A DNA stretch of 64,000 nt from Lysinibacillus pinottii (GCF_024753545.1 NZ_JANTOO010000001.1:113124-177123), one strand, 5' to 3'; positions 16,995-26,470 are shown, counted from the first letter of the stretch. Notes: generated from the sequence alone by a model not told the origin. Translations and numbers: made by a program.

Positions 16995-17798
16995 ATGAAT
17001 CGTGTACAAAATAAAGTAGCATTAGTAACAGGTGGCGCATCAGGGATTGGTTTATCAGCAGCGACCTTATTAGCACAGGAAGGCGCAAAAGTTGTTATTG
17101 CCGATTTCAATGTAGAGGGTGCTAAAGAAGCGGCCAGTTCTTTAGTGAAAGAAGGATACGAAGCTTCAGCTATTTTCCTTGATGCAGGAGATGCCTCTTC
17201 TATAGAGGCAGCGGTGAACTTCACGGTGGAACAATACGGCACATTCACAGTACTATTTAATAATGTGGGTCTAACGAACTTGCAGAAGGATTTAGATGTT
17301 GTCAATATAGACTTAGATGAATGGGATCGTTTAGTCAATGTGAACTTAAAATCCATTTTACTCGGTAGCCGTTTTGCGATTCCACATATGCAAAAGGCAG
17401 GAGGGGGTTCTATTATTAACACAGCTTCCATGGCCGCATTCGCTAGTGATCAAATCCGTACAGCTTATGGGGCTACAAAAGCAGGCGTGGTCAATATGAC
17501 GAAGAACATTGCCACACAATATGGTAAAGATAAAATTCGCTGTAATGCGGTCGCACCAGGTCTCATTTTAACACCAGCAGCGAAAAATAATATGCCAGAA
17601 GAAATGCTAGCAATCTATTCTAAATTTAATGCTCTACCGTATCATGGTGAAGCAGATGATATTGGTCATGCAGTGGTATTTTTAGCCTCTGACGAATCGA
17701 AATTTATGACAGGTCAAACATTGCAAATTGAAGGTGGGCATTATTTAGCAAACCCAACCATTGCAGACACGAATAACGGGTTAGCTACTCTTAACTAA
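16995..17798 (+). CDS. Short-chain dehydrogenase/reductase
   Basis: 267 residues, classical SDR length. 'VTGGASGIGLSAA' is the NAD(P)-binding glycine motif, 'FNNVG' the NNAG-like motif, and 'NTASMAAFASDQ...YGATKAGV' holds the Ser-Tyr-Lys catalytic residues. 'IEGGHYLA' replaces the usual VDGG near the end. 'ADFN' after the second strand favours NAD(H). The substrate is unknown. AAGGAGG precedes the start and a terminator follows. Confidence 0.9.
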   Translation: MNRVQNKVALVTGGASGIGLSAATLLAQEGAKVVIADFNVEGAKEAASSLVKEGYEASAIFLDAGDASSIEAAVNFTVEQYGTFTVLFNNVGLTNLQKDLDVVNIDLDEWDRLVNVNLKSILLGSRFAIPHMQKAGGGSIINTASMAAFASDQIRTAYGATKAGVVNMTKNIATQYGKDKIRCNAVAPGLILTPAAKNNMPEEMLAIYSKFNALPYHGEADDIGHAVVFLASDESKFMTGQTLQIEGGHYLANPTIADTNNGLATLN

Positions 17799-17809
17799 GT
17801 TCTCCATAA

Positions 17810-17842
17810 AAGAGGTTGTCCCTTAATAGGCAACCTCGATTT
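17810..17842 (+). terminator. Terminator
   Basis: GAGGTTG/CAACCTC stem between the convergent SDR and DinB-like genes. Confidence 0.75.
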
Positions 17843-17853
17843 AATTGTTTGAT

Positions 17854-18357
17854 TTACATGTTGGGAGCTTGTAACCCGAACTGTGCCCATTCCTCTTTGG
17901 CTGGACCATAAATGCCTGGAACAGGTAAGCCTGCTTGACGCATTAGCACAGTCATTTGTCCACGATGATGACTTTGATGTTGCAATAAAAATAATAAGAG
18001 GGAGCCGTTAGGGATGGTTTGGCCAATAAATTCAATTGTTTCATTCATGGTCTTGTCTGTCCATTGTGTTTTTAAAGCTTCCATAAAGGCATTACTCGCT
18101 TGGTAATAGCTATCTGCAATCAATTGTGCTGAAGTAGGAACAGGAAAATCCTCTGCTGGTGCCTCGAATGTTAGATGGGTATTCGCAGAAATAATTCGAA
18201 TGGCTGTGACCGTATGCCAAGCTATACGGCCTAAAGTCCAATGTTCAGCAGTAATGGCTTGATGAAGCGATTCATCAGTAAGCTGTTGTAATAGTTTTTG
18301 CGTAGCAGTGGCCTCAAATGTCCAGGATTGTAAAAAATGCTCTACTGTTTGAAACAT
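17854..18357 (-). CDS. DinB/YfiT-like four-helix protein
   Basis: 167 residues from the ATG at 18357 (GGAGG upstream). DinB-fold landmarks are the histidine in 'EHWTLGRIAWHTV' and the C-terminal 'LLQHQSHHRGQMTVLMRQAGL' helix, which together make the usual metal-binding His triad. The superfamily includes bacillithiol S-transferases and other thiol-dependent enzymes in Bacillaceae. A second, different DinB-like protein is at 28389. Confidence 0.85.
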   Translation of the reverse strand: MFQTVEHFLQSWTFEATATQKLLQQLTDESLHQAITAEHWTLGRIAWHTVTAIRIISANTHLTFEAPAEDFPVPTSAQLIADSYYQASNAFMEALKTQWTDKTMNETIEFIGQTIPNGSLLLFLLQHQSHHRGQMTVLMRQAGLPVPGIYGPAKEEWAQFGLQAPNM

Positions 18358-18431
18358 AAAAAACCTCCTAAAATGAAATCTTCCATTCAATTATATATTT
18401 ATTAATAGTGAATAGGATTATTTTCCACAAA

Positions 18432-18629
18432 TTAAGTTCCCAAAAGAAAAACCATATAAAGTACGGCATAAACAGGAAGGGCAGTGGACGTAACGATATA
18501 CATTATCCATTCACCCATCGTTAGTTTTCTTTTCCATCTCGTTAATTTAAGATGTCGACGATACACCATAGTAGAAATAAGTATGAGTATAAAGGATAGC
18601 TCCTTTAAGGAATCTAATAAGGTAATCAA
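18432..18629 (-). CDS. Small two-pass membrane protein
   Basis: 65 residues from the TTG at 18629, which has AAAGGAGATGAT upstream. A first helix (LSFILILISTMVY), a very basic loop (RRHLKLTRWKRKL) and a second helix (IMYIVTSTALPVYAVLYMVF) are visible. No family is recognised. The basic loop should be cytoplasmic. Confidence 0.6.
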   Translation of the reverse strand: MITLLDSLKELSFILILISTMVYRRHLKLTRWKRKLTMGEWIMYIVTSTALPVYAVLYMVFLLGT

Positions 18630-18723
18630 ATCATCATCTCCTTTAGGCTGTTGCAATATATGAGCCGAGCTGTATGAACATGACAACAAAATACGTGATA
18701 TCCGCCAGTAGCTGGTTTAAGAA

Positions 18724-18758
18724 AAAAGCGCGCCTCTATACAAGATAGAAACGCACAT
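18724..18758 (-). terminator. Terminator of the EamA transporter
   Basis: TCTAT/ATAGA inner stem with GCG/CGC outer pairs; a T run on the minus strand. Confidence 0.65.
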
Positions 18759-18762
18759 ACTG

Positions 18763-19635
18763 TTACTCTTCGCGAATGACCATAAATACTCCACTAAAAA
18801 TAAATAGGGAGCCCAACCAAAACGAAAGACCAATCGCTTCACCTAAAAGAAGCCAGCCTAAAATTGTGCCTACAACGGGCTGAAGGAAGAAAAATAAGCC
18901 CCCACTAGAAGCATTCATTAGTTGAAGCCCTTTATTCCACAATAAAAAACCTCCAGCAGTTGAAACAATACCTAAGTATAACAAGCCGCCTGAAATTGTA
19001 GGCTGTAAAACAACGGATAAATTCAAATCTTTTAGCCTTGGAATGACAAAAGGCGTTAGTAGTATGACGGCAATCAAAGAAGAGTAGGTTGTTACAACAA
19101 TTTGAGAGTAATGACTTGGAACCTTTTTTACTAGTACTGACATTAATGCCCATGTTAATGCAGCAACCAATAAGTAGAGTCCACCTAATTGTTGGGTTAA
19201 ATTAATTCCGCCATGGCCTACAATAGCACCAACGCCAATTGTGGCAAGAATAATGGACAATCCTTTTTTCGGCGTTATGTTTTCCTTCAATATGATACGA
19301 GCAAAGACCACCATAAAAGCAGGTGTTGTAGCCGTAATAATCGCACCCATTTGGGCAGTGGAAAGCATAGTGCCCATTTCTTGGGTAACTATCGAAATTG
19401 TATTCCCAATGAGGCCGACAAGAATAATAAGGAGCCTATCTTTTTTGGCGATTTTCCAAGATTGCTTCATCATAATGCCAATTAAACCAAGCGCTAATAC
19501 GGCAATCAAATAACGAATCCAAACAAGCTCCAACGGTGGCACGACTTCCACCACTACTTTAACAACTACATACATAGCGCCCCAAATGCTCGCCGCAAGC
19601 GATAAAAAGAGGGCACCGATAATTTTAATTCTCAT
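18763..19635 (-). CDS. EamA/DMT-superfamily transporter
   Basis: 290 residues with about ten transmembrane helices in two EamA repeats ('FLSLAASIWGAMYVVVKVVVE' and 'LYLLVAALTWALMSVLVKK'). 'LQPVVGTILGWLLLGEAI' is the typical second-repeat end. DMT transporters move amino acids, nucleosides or other metabolites across the membrane; the substrate is unknown. GGAGGAAAAAAC precedes the ATG. A hairpin lies in the leader (19668-19701). Confidence 0.9.
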   Translation of the reverse strand: MRIKIIGALFLSLAASIWGAMYVVVKVVVEVVPPLELVWIRYLIAVLALGLIGIMMKQSWKIAKKDRLLIILVGLIGNTISIVTQEMGTMLSTAQMGAIITATTPAFMVVFARIILKENITPKKGLSIILATIGVGAIVGHGGINLTQQLGGLYLLVAALTWALMSVLVKKVPSHYSQIVVTTYSSLIAVILLTPFVIPRLKDLNLSVVLQPTISGGLLYLGIVSTAGGFLLWNKGLQLMNASSGGLFFFLQPVVGTILGWLLLGEAIGLSFWLGSLFIFSGVFMVIREE

Positions 19636-19667
19636 GTTTTTTCCTCCGTTTTCATAGATACCTATGT

Positions 19668-19701
19668 CCTTAACGGAGAAAAAGCGCTTCTACCGTTAAG
19701 G
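19668..19701 (-). promoter_or_regulatory. Inverted repeat in the leader of the EamA gene
   Basis: CCTTAACGG (19668-19676) pairs perfectly with CCGTTAAGG (19693-19701), 33-66 bases upstream of the start. The loop can extend the pairing (AGAA/TTCT). It may be an operator, an attenuator or an older terminator. Confidence 0.5.
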
Positions 19702-19838
19702 AAGAAGAAGTGCTGGAACGTCCTGTTCAAACAATGGAGCATACATCATTTAGATCACACCATCCTATTCATATATTTTTATAAGTACAAGGGAAACGTC
19801 ATTGATTTCAGCAAGGCGATTCAGATTGAATAGCAATA

Positions 19839-20027
19839 CTAGTTTCGAGCTGTTCTAAACAACGATACACTACTAAAAACAAAGCCTATAAATCCACAAA
19901 CGAAGAACATATAAGCTACAAGCTGGGACATAGCTTCCAAGTGATTGGTAAAGATTTTATAGGCTCCTACTAAAAATAATGCTAAGCCGCTAACTAAACA
20001 GATGAAAATCCTACTCTTAACAGTCAT
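19839..20027 (-). CDS. Small two-pass membrane protein
   Basis: 62 residues from the ATG at 20027 (GGGGGGATGTG upstream). Two hydrophobic helices (IFICLVSGLALFLVGAYKIF and LVAYMFFVCGFIGFVFSSV) with a short loop. No family is recognised and no neighbour gives a role. Confidence 0.6.
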   Translation of the reverse strand: MTVKSRIFICLVSGLALFLVGAYKIFTNHLEAMSQLVAYMFFVCGFIGFVFSSVSLFRTARN

Positions 20028-20211
20028 CACATCCCCCCTGAAAATTAGATTGGCGAATGAAGCTTGATACATGCCACTTCTTTTTTTGCTCTTTTAGGGA
20101 ATAGTCAGCCTAAAAAACCTATAAAAGAGGAGGGACACCAATAAAACTAAATAGCTCCTACTCCATAAACAGAAATAACTGTAATCATGTCCTTTGTCAT
20201 GAAAACACCAC

Positions 20212-21171
20212 CTAATGTGAAACTTGATTTTCATCCATCAAAGTGGTTCTTTTTATCACCAGTTTACTAAAAATTGATGCAAGCACTTGCTGAAATAACA
20301 TGCCAAACACGACAGGCATTGCTACTTTACCCGGGAAGTATGTAGTAGCAACAATGACCCCAACGGCAATATTTCTCATACCGCCAGTATAAACAAAGGT
20401 AGCCATATGTGAATAGTCTTTTAGCAAATAGCGACCTATGTAAAAGGCGAAAACATAGCCGGATACAGCAATTAAAAACACTAATAATATAACGAACAAT
20501 AGGTGTAGATTAAAATCCTTCAAGTATGGAGCGATCGCACTGCTATTAATTAAAATGACAGTAAATAAACATAGCTTTGAAAAAGGTGCAAGCTTCTTTC
20601 CAATTTTCTTGGGTATTTCTCCCTTTGACCATTCATTCACCAATATACCGACAATCGTCGGCAAGACAATCATTAAAACTAAGTTAAATACAAGCGATAG
20701 AACGTCTAATTCAATTTTTTCACCCGACACAAAGAAGAGAATGAAAGGGAGAATGAATGGAGAAAGTAGCGTATCGATTAAAATTATGGATAAGCCTAAT
20801 GGTAAGTTTCCTTTGCAAATATTGATCCAGATAACACTTGTAACCCCTGTTGGAATTGCAACCGCTAAAACAAAGCCGACCGTTAATAAATGGTCGTCAA
20901 AGATCACAGTGGATAAAAAATACGCCCATAACGGCATGAATAGGTGAAGAAAAATAATGGAGAAGATAATAAGTCCTGGATGCTTCATAAAGATTTTTAC
21001 ATCTTTAAATTTCATATGTAAGCTTCCTGAGAATGTCATGAATGCAAATAGCCAGGACACGAGAAATACTAAATTTTGTCCCCAGCCTTCAACTAATACA
21101 CCTAAAATTAAACTTAATGGTGTCAAGATGGCAATGTATTTTTGGAGAAATACATTTAATTTTTCTAACAT
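20212..21171 (-). CDS. Bile acid:sodium symporter (BASS) family transporter
   Basis: About 319 residues with nine to ten hydrophobic helices. BASS landmarks: 'MTFSGSLHMKFKDVKIF' after the second helix, 'AVAIPTGVTSVIWINICKGN' and 'YTGGMRNIAVGVIVATTYF', corresponding to the sodium-site repeats. Bacterial members import organic acids (pyruvate, pantoate-like) or other anions. AAGAAGG precedes the ATG at 21171. The upstream AT-rich stretch probably holds the promoter. Confidence 0.85.
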   Translation of the reverse strand: MLEKLNVFLQKYIAILTPLSLILGVLVEGWGQNLVFLVSWLFAFMTFSGSLHMKFKDVKIFMKHPGLIIFSIIFLHLFMPLWAYFLSTVIFDDHLLTVGFVLAVAIPTGVTSVIWINICKGNLPLGLSIILIDTLLSPFILPFILFFVSGEKIELDVLSLVFNLVLMIVLPTIVGILVNEWSKGEIPKKIGKKLAPFSKLCLFTVILINSSAIAPYLKDFNLHLLFVILLVFLIAVSGYVFAFYIGRYLLKDYSHMATFVYTGGMRNIAVGVIVATTYFPGKVAMPVVFGMLFQQVLASIFSKLVIKRTTLMDENQVSH

Positions 21172-21388
21172 CAAAAGACCTTCTTTTTCATCTGATTTTA
21201 TACCTTAATTATAATAATAACAGGAAGAATAGGGGGATAGGCAAATAAAAAAGCAGAAGGTTCGATAGCATCCGGTCTAATAGGCTTACCAGTGATTTAT
21301 CGCTATTTTCACCAAGACAACGTATAATAAGTGAAGCAGAAGAAAAAGAATTTATTTTTCCTCTAGTCAAAAAAAGAGGTGCAATTAC

Positions 21389-21817
21389 TTGAAACAGTTT
21401 GAAACAGCATTACCTGAGCAGTATGAAACATTAAAAAAACAGGCCAATTATACATCTAGCTGGCGAGAGCGTTTAGACGCAGTCGAAAAGTTATCGGCTT
21501 ATCAACATGACAAAATCATAGATTTATTATTAAATCGTATGCAGCATGATACTGTCTACAAGGTGCAGGTAGCAGCCTATGAAGCACTTGTGGCGCTTGG
21601 CGAGGACGTAGAGAAACCATCACCTGCACGTTTTGATATTATCAAGGGAACAGACAAAATTTTCCTGCGGGTTAAAAAAAGCTTGCCGAAGGACCATACA
21701 GTGGCAGACTTTGCAGATAAACTAAAACGTATGCGTTTAGATGTCTTTGATGCGTATGAAGGCGACAAAGGTGTACAATTTATGAACTGGTTAGAGGAAC
21801 GTTGGGCAAAACTGTAA
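21389..21817 (+). CDS. HEAT-repeat protein
   Basis: 142 residues with a TTG start preceded by AGAGGTG. One or two HEAT-like helical pairs are visible ('WRERLDAVEKLSAYQHDKII', 'VYKVQVAAYEALVALGE'). A DNA-packing-like basic middle (RVKKSLPKDHTVADFADKLKRM) precedes the C-terminal 'GVQFMNWLEERWAKL'. HEAT repeats mediate protein contacts; no partner is suggested. A terminator follows. Confidence 0.8.
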   Translation: MKQFETALPEQYETLKKQANYTSSWRERLDAVEKLSAYQHDKIIDLLLNRMQHDTVYKVQVAAYEALVALGEDVEKPSPARFDIIKGTDKIFLRVKKSLPKDHTVADFADKLKRMRLDVFDAYEGDKGVQFMNWLEERWAKL

Positions 21818-21848
21818 TCAATTGTATACCGATTTATGAAGGAAAGTT

Positions 21849-21884
21849 ATTCTCTCCCAATGTAGAGAGAATGGCTTTTTCTTA
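21849..21884 (+). terminator. Terminator
   Basis: ATTCTCTC/GAGAGAAT perfect stem, eight-base loop, T-rich tail. Confidence 0.85.
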
Positions 21885-21889
21885 TCTAA

Positions 21890-22270
21890 AGCTGCGGTTC
21901 AACAAATAATAAAATGTATTACTTTTTTACTTTGCATCAGGGAACGACGCATACTTTACATAACGATCTTTAATTAACCGGCACTTTTTACGAAATAAGG
22001 AAAGCATCAGATGTCGTAGAGGAATGATAAAAAAATGCTGGTATGCTAACTACAGGTTTTTATTCAGATAACACACGTTGAAGAATCTCGAAAAGTCCTA
22101 TCGTAGCTATGTATATATAGCTAAAAGAGCACCAACATTGACTTAGCAACATTCCTGCCTTTTAGTGTGTTTCCAAGCTTTCGTGTGGGAACGTTTATTG
22201 AATTTATAATCTATAAAGTATTTATTAATCAAGAATAGTCATTGCAGTAATACATCAGAAAATGAATACA
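21890..22270. other. Intergenic region, nothing recognised
   Basis: 380 bases without a supported open frame, RNA gene or repeat shared with the rest of the window. Confidence 0.5.
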
Positions 22271-22279
22271 AAACATTAG

Positions 22280-22495
22280 TTATCCACGATAATGATGAAA
22301 ACACCAAATAACAAGAAACATACTCACTATCCCCCAAGCAGTGGAACTCCATAGCCACCAAATTACGGATTTAGCTTTGAATGAATTTTCCTCGTTTATA
22401 AAAGCAACCTTACTTTCCATCCCTTTTTTCATGGAAGTGAGAACAATAAATCCAATTATTATGAAGCCAATAGTTATCCAAAGTAATAGGTCCAT
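22280..22495 (-). CDS. Small two-pass membrane protein
   Basis: 71 residues from the ATG at 22495. One N-terminal helix (LLLWITIGFIIIGFIVLTS), a charged loop (KKGMESKVAFINEENSFKAK) and a Trp-rich second helix (VIWWLWSSTAWGIVSMFLVIW). The upstream GGGCGTG is a weak ribosome site. No family recognised. Confidence 0.55.
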   Translation of the reverse strand: MDLLLWITIGFIIIGFIVLTSMKKGMESKVAFINEENSFKAKSVIWWLWSSTAWGIVSMFLVIWCFHHYRG

Positions 22496-22822
22496 TTTTA
22501 CACGCCCTTTATAATTGAAAGTCACTCCAATTTATTATAGTAATTAGATTCTACAAGGAAAACAATAAACCTTGTGATCATTCAAGTGCAATTTAGTATT
22601 TAAAATACCCTGTGAAAATAATAGATAAACACATGCTGAAACTTAAAGTTCCAAAAGCTATGTTTGGAATCTTTTCTTTCAATCTGACCTGATTGTAGAT
22701 GAATAGATTTTGCACATCAACAAAGGATTTTTAATCAAACTTTATTGATCAATTTGCTTGTCTCATTTGCATCATTTCATAGTTTCTTTATTGATTATTT
22801 GATATTTGTCTCCATTATAGTA

Positions 22823-22855
22823 AAACAGCCCCTTCAAAATGAAAGGGGCTGTTCG
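22823..22855 (-). terminator. Terminator
   Basis: AACAGCCCCTT/AAGGGGCTGTT perfect stem; on the minus strand it follows the gene ending at 22889 and is followed by T-rich sequence. Confidence 0.85.
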
Positions 22856-22888
22856 TGGGGGCTGAAATTACCCTCAAGTCCAAGGGAT

Positions 22889-23083
22889 TTATCGAATTTT
22901 GACTTGTCTTTTATCAGTTTCCTTCGAAAAAGGAATCCGTACAATACCAACGATCAATAAAATATTACCTGTCCATCTTAGCCAGACATAATAGGGATGA
23001 TCCTTTAACAGAAACAGTGAGGTTAGTATAATAATCATCCCAATCCCAATGAGCAATTTTATATAAATGGGTATTTTCGACAT
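22889..23083 (-). CDS. Small two-pass membrane protein
   Basis: 64 residues; AAAAGGAGGAAG precedes the ATG. Two helices (YIKLLIGIGMIIILTSLFLL and WLRWTGNILLIVGIVRI) and a basic polar tail. It belongs to the many small membrane proteins of this window; no family is recognised. Confidence 0.65.
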   Translation of the reverse strand: MSKIPIYIKLLIGIGMIIILTSLFLLKDHPYYVWLRWTGNILLIVGIVRIPFSKETDKRQVKIR

Positions 23084-23297
23084 TTCCTTCCTCCTTTTAA
23101 AATAATGTACTTATCATCAATCTATAATGTTGCTAAGTACCTAAAAGACTAGAAGTGGGTAACGATAATTGCTATTGATCCAAAGATAAGGATGCCCATA
23201 TTTAGCATACTAATCATTGAATAGTTTCAATATATTATAAAATTTATGTTTACTAAACCTTCCTAATAACTTATGTAAGTCATGTAAAACATATGAA

Positions 23298-23380
23298 GGG
23301 TCACTTTGGTTAGAAGTGACCCTAAGTAACAAATCAGGAGGTTGTTAAACTAGTTTAGCTTAACTATTACTATATATATG
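23298..23380 (+). repeat. Two-hairpin intergenic element, copy B
   Basis: Hairpin 1 (GGGTCACTT/AAGTGACCC, 23298-23322), linker TAAGTAACAAATCAGGAG (23323-23340), hairpin 2 (GTTAA-CTA / TAG-TTAAC, 23344-23364) and ATTACTATATATATG. Same order as copies at 1985 and 31106. Both flanking genes are on the minus strand, so it is not a leader of a plus-strand gene. Confidence 0.75.
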
Positions 23381-23470
23381 ATGAGTTCACTTCGTATATC
23401 TAGTTGATGGCCTCTTCAGTAGAAATTAAAACTATATTGAAGAAAAATTATTTTTTTAGCAAAAAAATAG

Positions 23471-23923
23471 TTATCGGAGGACGCGTATTTTCAGTAAAAA
23501 TCTATAATACCCATACAAACATAAATAAGGGAGCAAATAGGAGAAAAAGGTAAAATAAATATTCCATCCGTTTTGGTAGATGACCCTTTCAAAGAAAACA
23601 AATATCCCTTCTAAAAAAGTGGTGAGCAAAGTCATTAAAAATAGAACCAAAAAAGGTTTGTTCGTTTTTTTTATGAAATAGATACAGTAGCAGGATAAGA
23701 CAGGGTATATGCCAACATCAAAAGGTAGTGAAGCAAAACTTTTTTGTTCGGGAAAAGGTAGCACCTCCCAAAAATCGAAATAAAAGCCGAGAGCATTCAT
23801 GAGATAAGCAACGACACTAAAAAATGGAGCCACTAAAAAAAGCAATATTTTTTCTTTTTTGTATAGATGCATGAGACAAATCACCCAAGGAATGAGAAAA
23901 ACTAAAAATAAATGTAAAATCAT
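23471..23923 (-). CDS. Multi-pass membrane protein, CBO0543-like
   Basis: 150 residues with five likely helices. The helix order with a central 'FASLPFDVGIYPVLSCYCIYF' and a 'FLEGIFVFFERVIYQNGW' block resembles the CBO0543-type membrane proteins of clostridia and bacilli, whose role is unknown. The assignment is from memory of the family pattern and only moderately sure. The gene stands alone. Confidence 0.6.
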   Translation of the reverse strand: MILHLFLVFLIPWVICLMHLYKKEKILLFLVAPFFSVVAYLMNALGFYFDFWEVLPFPEQKSFASLPFDVGIYPVLSCYCIYFIKKTNKPFLVLFLMTLLTTFLEGIFVFFERVIYQNGWNIYFTFFSYLLPYLCLYGYYRFLLKIRVLR

Positions 23924-24064
23924 CTTTTACCCTTTCATTACTAACTAATCTAATCTTTATTAGTATTACTGCAGAACCGTAGAAACATACAGATGTTGGT
24001 GATGTGGAATATAACAATACGTCAAAAATATTTTAATTGATGTGGACAATAATGAGGACGGGAG

Positions 24065-24328
24065 TTGAATAAAGTGAGTGGAATTGATAAACGTAATCGA
24101 TTAAGCGAGGAGCCATTTACGTATGAAATTACGAAAAACGGGAATGTCGCTATTTATTACGAGGGGAAACAAATTAAAGTGGTTAAGGAAAACGAGGCAG
24201 AGCGTCTTTTAGCAAAAATCCATGAAGCGGAACAACAGACAATAGAAGTTCAATTATTATTAGCGAAAATGACGGGCAATTTTAAAAGAGGTAATGAAAA
24301 ATTAGGGAAACAAAAAAGAAAGGTTTAG
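24065..24328 (+). CDS. Conserved hypothetical protein, 87 aa
   Basis: Basic, soluble protein. The start is either the TTG at 24065 or the GTG at 24074; GAGG and GGGAG sites serve either. A beta-like N-terminal part ('PFTYEITKNGNVAIYYEGKQI') is followed by a helical coil (ENEAERLLAKIHEAEQQ) and a lysine-rich tail. The layout suits a small nucleic-acid-associated protein, but no family is recognised. Confidence 0.65.
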   Translation: MNKVSGIDKRNRLSEEPFTYEITKNGNVAIYYEGKQIKVVKENEAERLLAKIHEAEQQTIEVQLLLAKMTGNFKRGNEKLGKQKRKV

Positions 24329-24630
24329 CTATGGAGAATCAAAATTTATGTGATGAATGATTTTTCGGTATAATATTTATGCAATTTATACATCCAATTA
24401 TTGTATTTAATTTTCCTTTTTAAGGCATTGAGCTAGGTGCGGATCGTGATTTTTTATACCTCATCATCCACTTATAAAAATACAAATGATTGTTATGTCC
24501 AATTATAGGGGACTTCTAATGGCGTACTTTCTTTTGAATTTGAATATTTTGTTAATCATTCGCTCGTTTTACCATTTCTGTGGAAATACGTGTTATTCTA
24601 TATTGGAATAATAAATAGGGAGGCGTTAAT
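24329..24630 (+). other. Upstream region of the oleate hydratase gene
   Basis: 300 AT-rich bases without an open frame. It must hold the promoter of the hydratase gene. No hairpin or palindrome stood out. Confidence 0.4.
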
Positions 24631-26403
24631 ATGTATTACAGCAATGGTAACTATGAAGCTTTCGCACGTCCTAAAAAACCTGAGGGGGTAGATGAAAAAT
24701 CTGCTTATCTAATTGGTTCGGGTCTAGCCTCGCTGTCAGCAGCATGTTTTTTAATTCGGGATGGCCAAATGAAAGGTGAGAACATTCATATTCTTGAAGA
24801 GTTAGATATTTCAGGAGGTAGTCTGGATGGCATACTTAATCCGACGAGAGGGTTTATTATTCGCGGTGGTCGAGAAATGGAGGACCATTTTGAATGCTTA
24901 TGGGATTTATTCCGTTCCATTCCTTCATTAGAGGTAGACAATGCTTCTGTTTTAGATGAATTTTATTGGTTAAACAAAGAAGACCCCAATTATTCAAAAT
25001 GCCGATTAATAAAAAATAGAGGTCAAAGACTTGAAGATGATGGCAAGTTTACCTTATCGGATCAGTCATCTGAGGAAATGATTAAATTATTCTTTACGCC
25101 TGAGGAAAAGCTAGAGGATAAAAAAATCACAGATGTTTTCTCTGAAGAATTTTTTGAATCGAACTTTTGGCTATATTGGTCTACGATGTTTGCATTTGAA
25201 AAATGGCATTCAGCTATGGAAATGCGCCGTTATATTATGCGTTTCATTCACCACATTGGTGGATTACCAGACCTATCAGCATTGAAATTTACGAAATATA
25301 ACCAATATGAATCATTAGTATTACCGATGATAAAATATTTAGAAAGCCATGATGTTGATTTTCAATATAATACGGTAGTAGAGAATGTTTTGGTCGATAA
25401 AGTGGGTGACAAAAAAGTAGCTCATACGTTAGTTTTAAGAAAAAATGGCGTGAAAAAGAATATTGAGCTAACAGAAAATGAATTGGTGTTTGTGACAAAT
25501 GGTAGTATCACGGAGAGTACAACATACGGAGATAACTATACACCAGCCCCTATCAATAAAGATTTAGGTGGAAGCTGGTCACTGTGGAAAAACATGGCTG
25601 CCCAAGATACAGACTTTGGACGACCAGAAAAGTTCTGTGATCATCTTCCAGAAGAAAGCTGGTTTGTTTCCGCCACTCTAACGACATTAGATGATCGTGT
25701 GGCTCCCTATATTGAGAAAATTAGTAAAAGGGACCCTTATGCAGGTAAAGTAGTGACTGGAGGCATTGTCACAGCTACAGATTCTAATTGGATGCTAAGC
25801 TATACGTTAAACCGACAACCTCACTTTAAACAACAACCAAAAGACCAATTAGTCGTTTGGATTTATGGTTTACTATCAAATAAACCAGGTGATTTTATTA
25901 AAAAAAGTATTACGGAATGTACTGGTATTGAGATAGCACAAGAGTGGTTATACCATATGGGTGTACCGGTTGATGAAATTCCTGACATCGCCCAAAATTC
26001 TTGTAATACTATTCCGTGCTATATGCCTTATATCACCTCTTATTTCATGCCAAGAGCCATGGGGGATCGTCCACTAGTTGTACCAGAAGGCTCTGCTAAT
26101 TTAGCCTTCATTGGTAACTTTAGTGAAACAGCAAGAGATACAGTTTTTACAACTGAATATTCAGTAAGAACTGCGATGGAGGCAGTCTATCAACTATTAA
26201 ATATTGATCGTGGAGTTCCAGAAGTATTTGCATCTTCTTTTGATGTTCGCACTTTATTAGCTTCAACTGCTCGCTTATTAGATGGCAAACAATTAACAGA
26301 TATTGATGCCCCATTTATCTTAAAACAAATTGGTAAATTAGGTATTCACAAAACAAAAGATACGATTATTTATGACTTATTGAAAGAAAGTAAATTAATA
26401 TAG
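24631..26403 (+). CDS. ohyA: Oleate hydratase (MCRA family)
   Basis: 590 residues, the full family length. The N-terminal FAD-binding motif 'AYLIGSGLASLSAA' (about 25-38) and the typical blocks 'RGGREMEDHFECLWDLF', 'FWLYWSTMFAFEKWHSAMEMRRY' and 'CNTIPCYMPYITSYFMPRA' are intact. The enzyme adds water to the cis-9 double bond of oleate to give 10-hydroxystearate (EC 4.2.1.53) and needs FAD. It is often linked to detoxifying unsaturated host fatty acids. GGGAGGCG precedes the ATG; a perfect terminator follows. Confidence 0.95.
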   Translation: MYYSNGNYEAFARPKKPEGVDEKSAYLIGSGLASLSAACFLIRDGQMKGENIHILEELDISGGSLDGILNPTRGFIIRGGREMEDHFECLWDLFRSIPSLEVDNASVLDEFYWLNKEDPNYSKCRLIKNRGQRLEDDGKFTLSDQSSEEMIKLFFTPEEKLEDKKITDVFSEEFFESNFWLYWSTMFAFEKWHSAMEMRRYIMRFIHHIGGLPDLSALKFTKYNQYESLVLPMIKYLESHDVDFQYNTVVENVLVDKVGDKKVAHTLVLRKNGVKKNIELTENELVFVTNGSITESTTYGDNYTPAPINKDLGGSWSLWKNMAAQDTDFGRPEKFCDHLPEESWFVSATLTTLDDRVAPYIEKISKRDPYAGKVVTGGIVTATDSNWMLSYTLNRQPHFKQQPKDQLVVWIYGLLSNKPGDFIKKSITECTGIEIAQEWLYHMGVPVDEIPDIAQNSCNTIPCYMPYITSYFMPRAMGDRPLVVPEGSANLAFIGNFSETARDTVFTTEYSVRTAMEAVYQLLNIDRGVPEVFASSFDVRTLLASTARLLDGKQLTDIDAPFILKQIGKLGIHKTKDTIIYDLLKESKLI

Positions 26404-26429
26404 ACATGGGTAATTAGCGGAATCAGCTT

Positions 26430-26470
26430 ACTCAATAGACAAAGCCCTTAAAGGGACTTTGTCTATTTTT
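26430..26470 (+). terminator. Strong terminator of ohyA
   Basis: ATAGACAAAG/CTTTGTCTAT with inner CC/GG pairs, then TTTTTAT. Confidence 0.9.
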
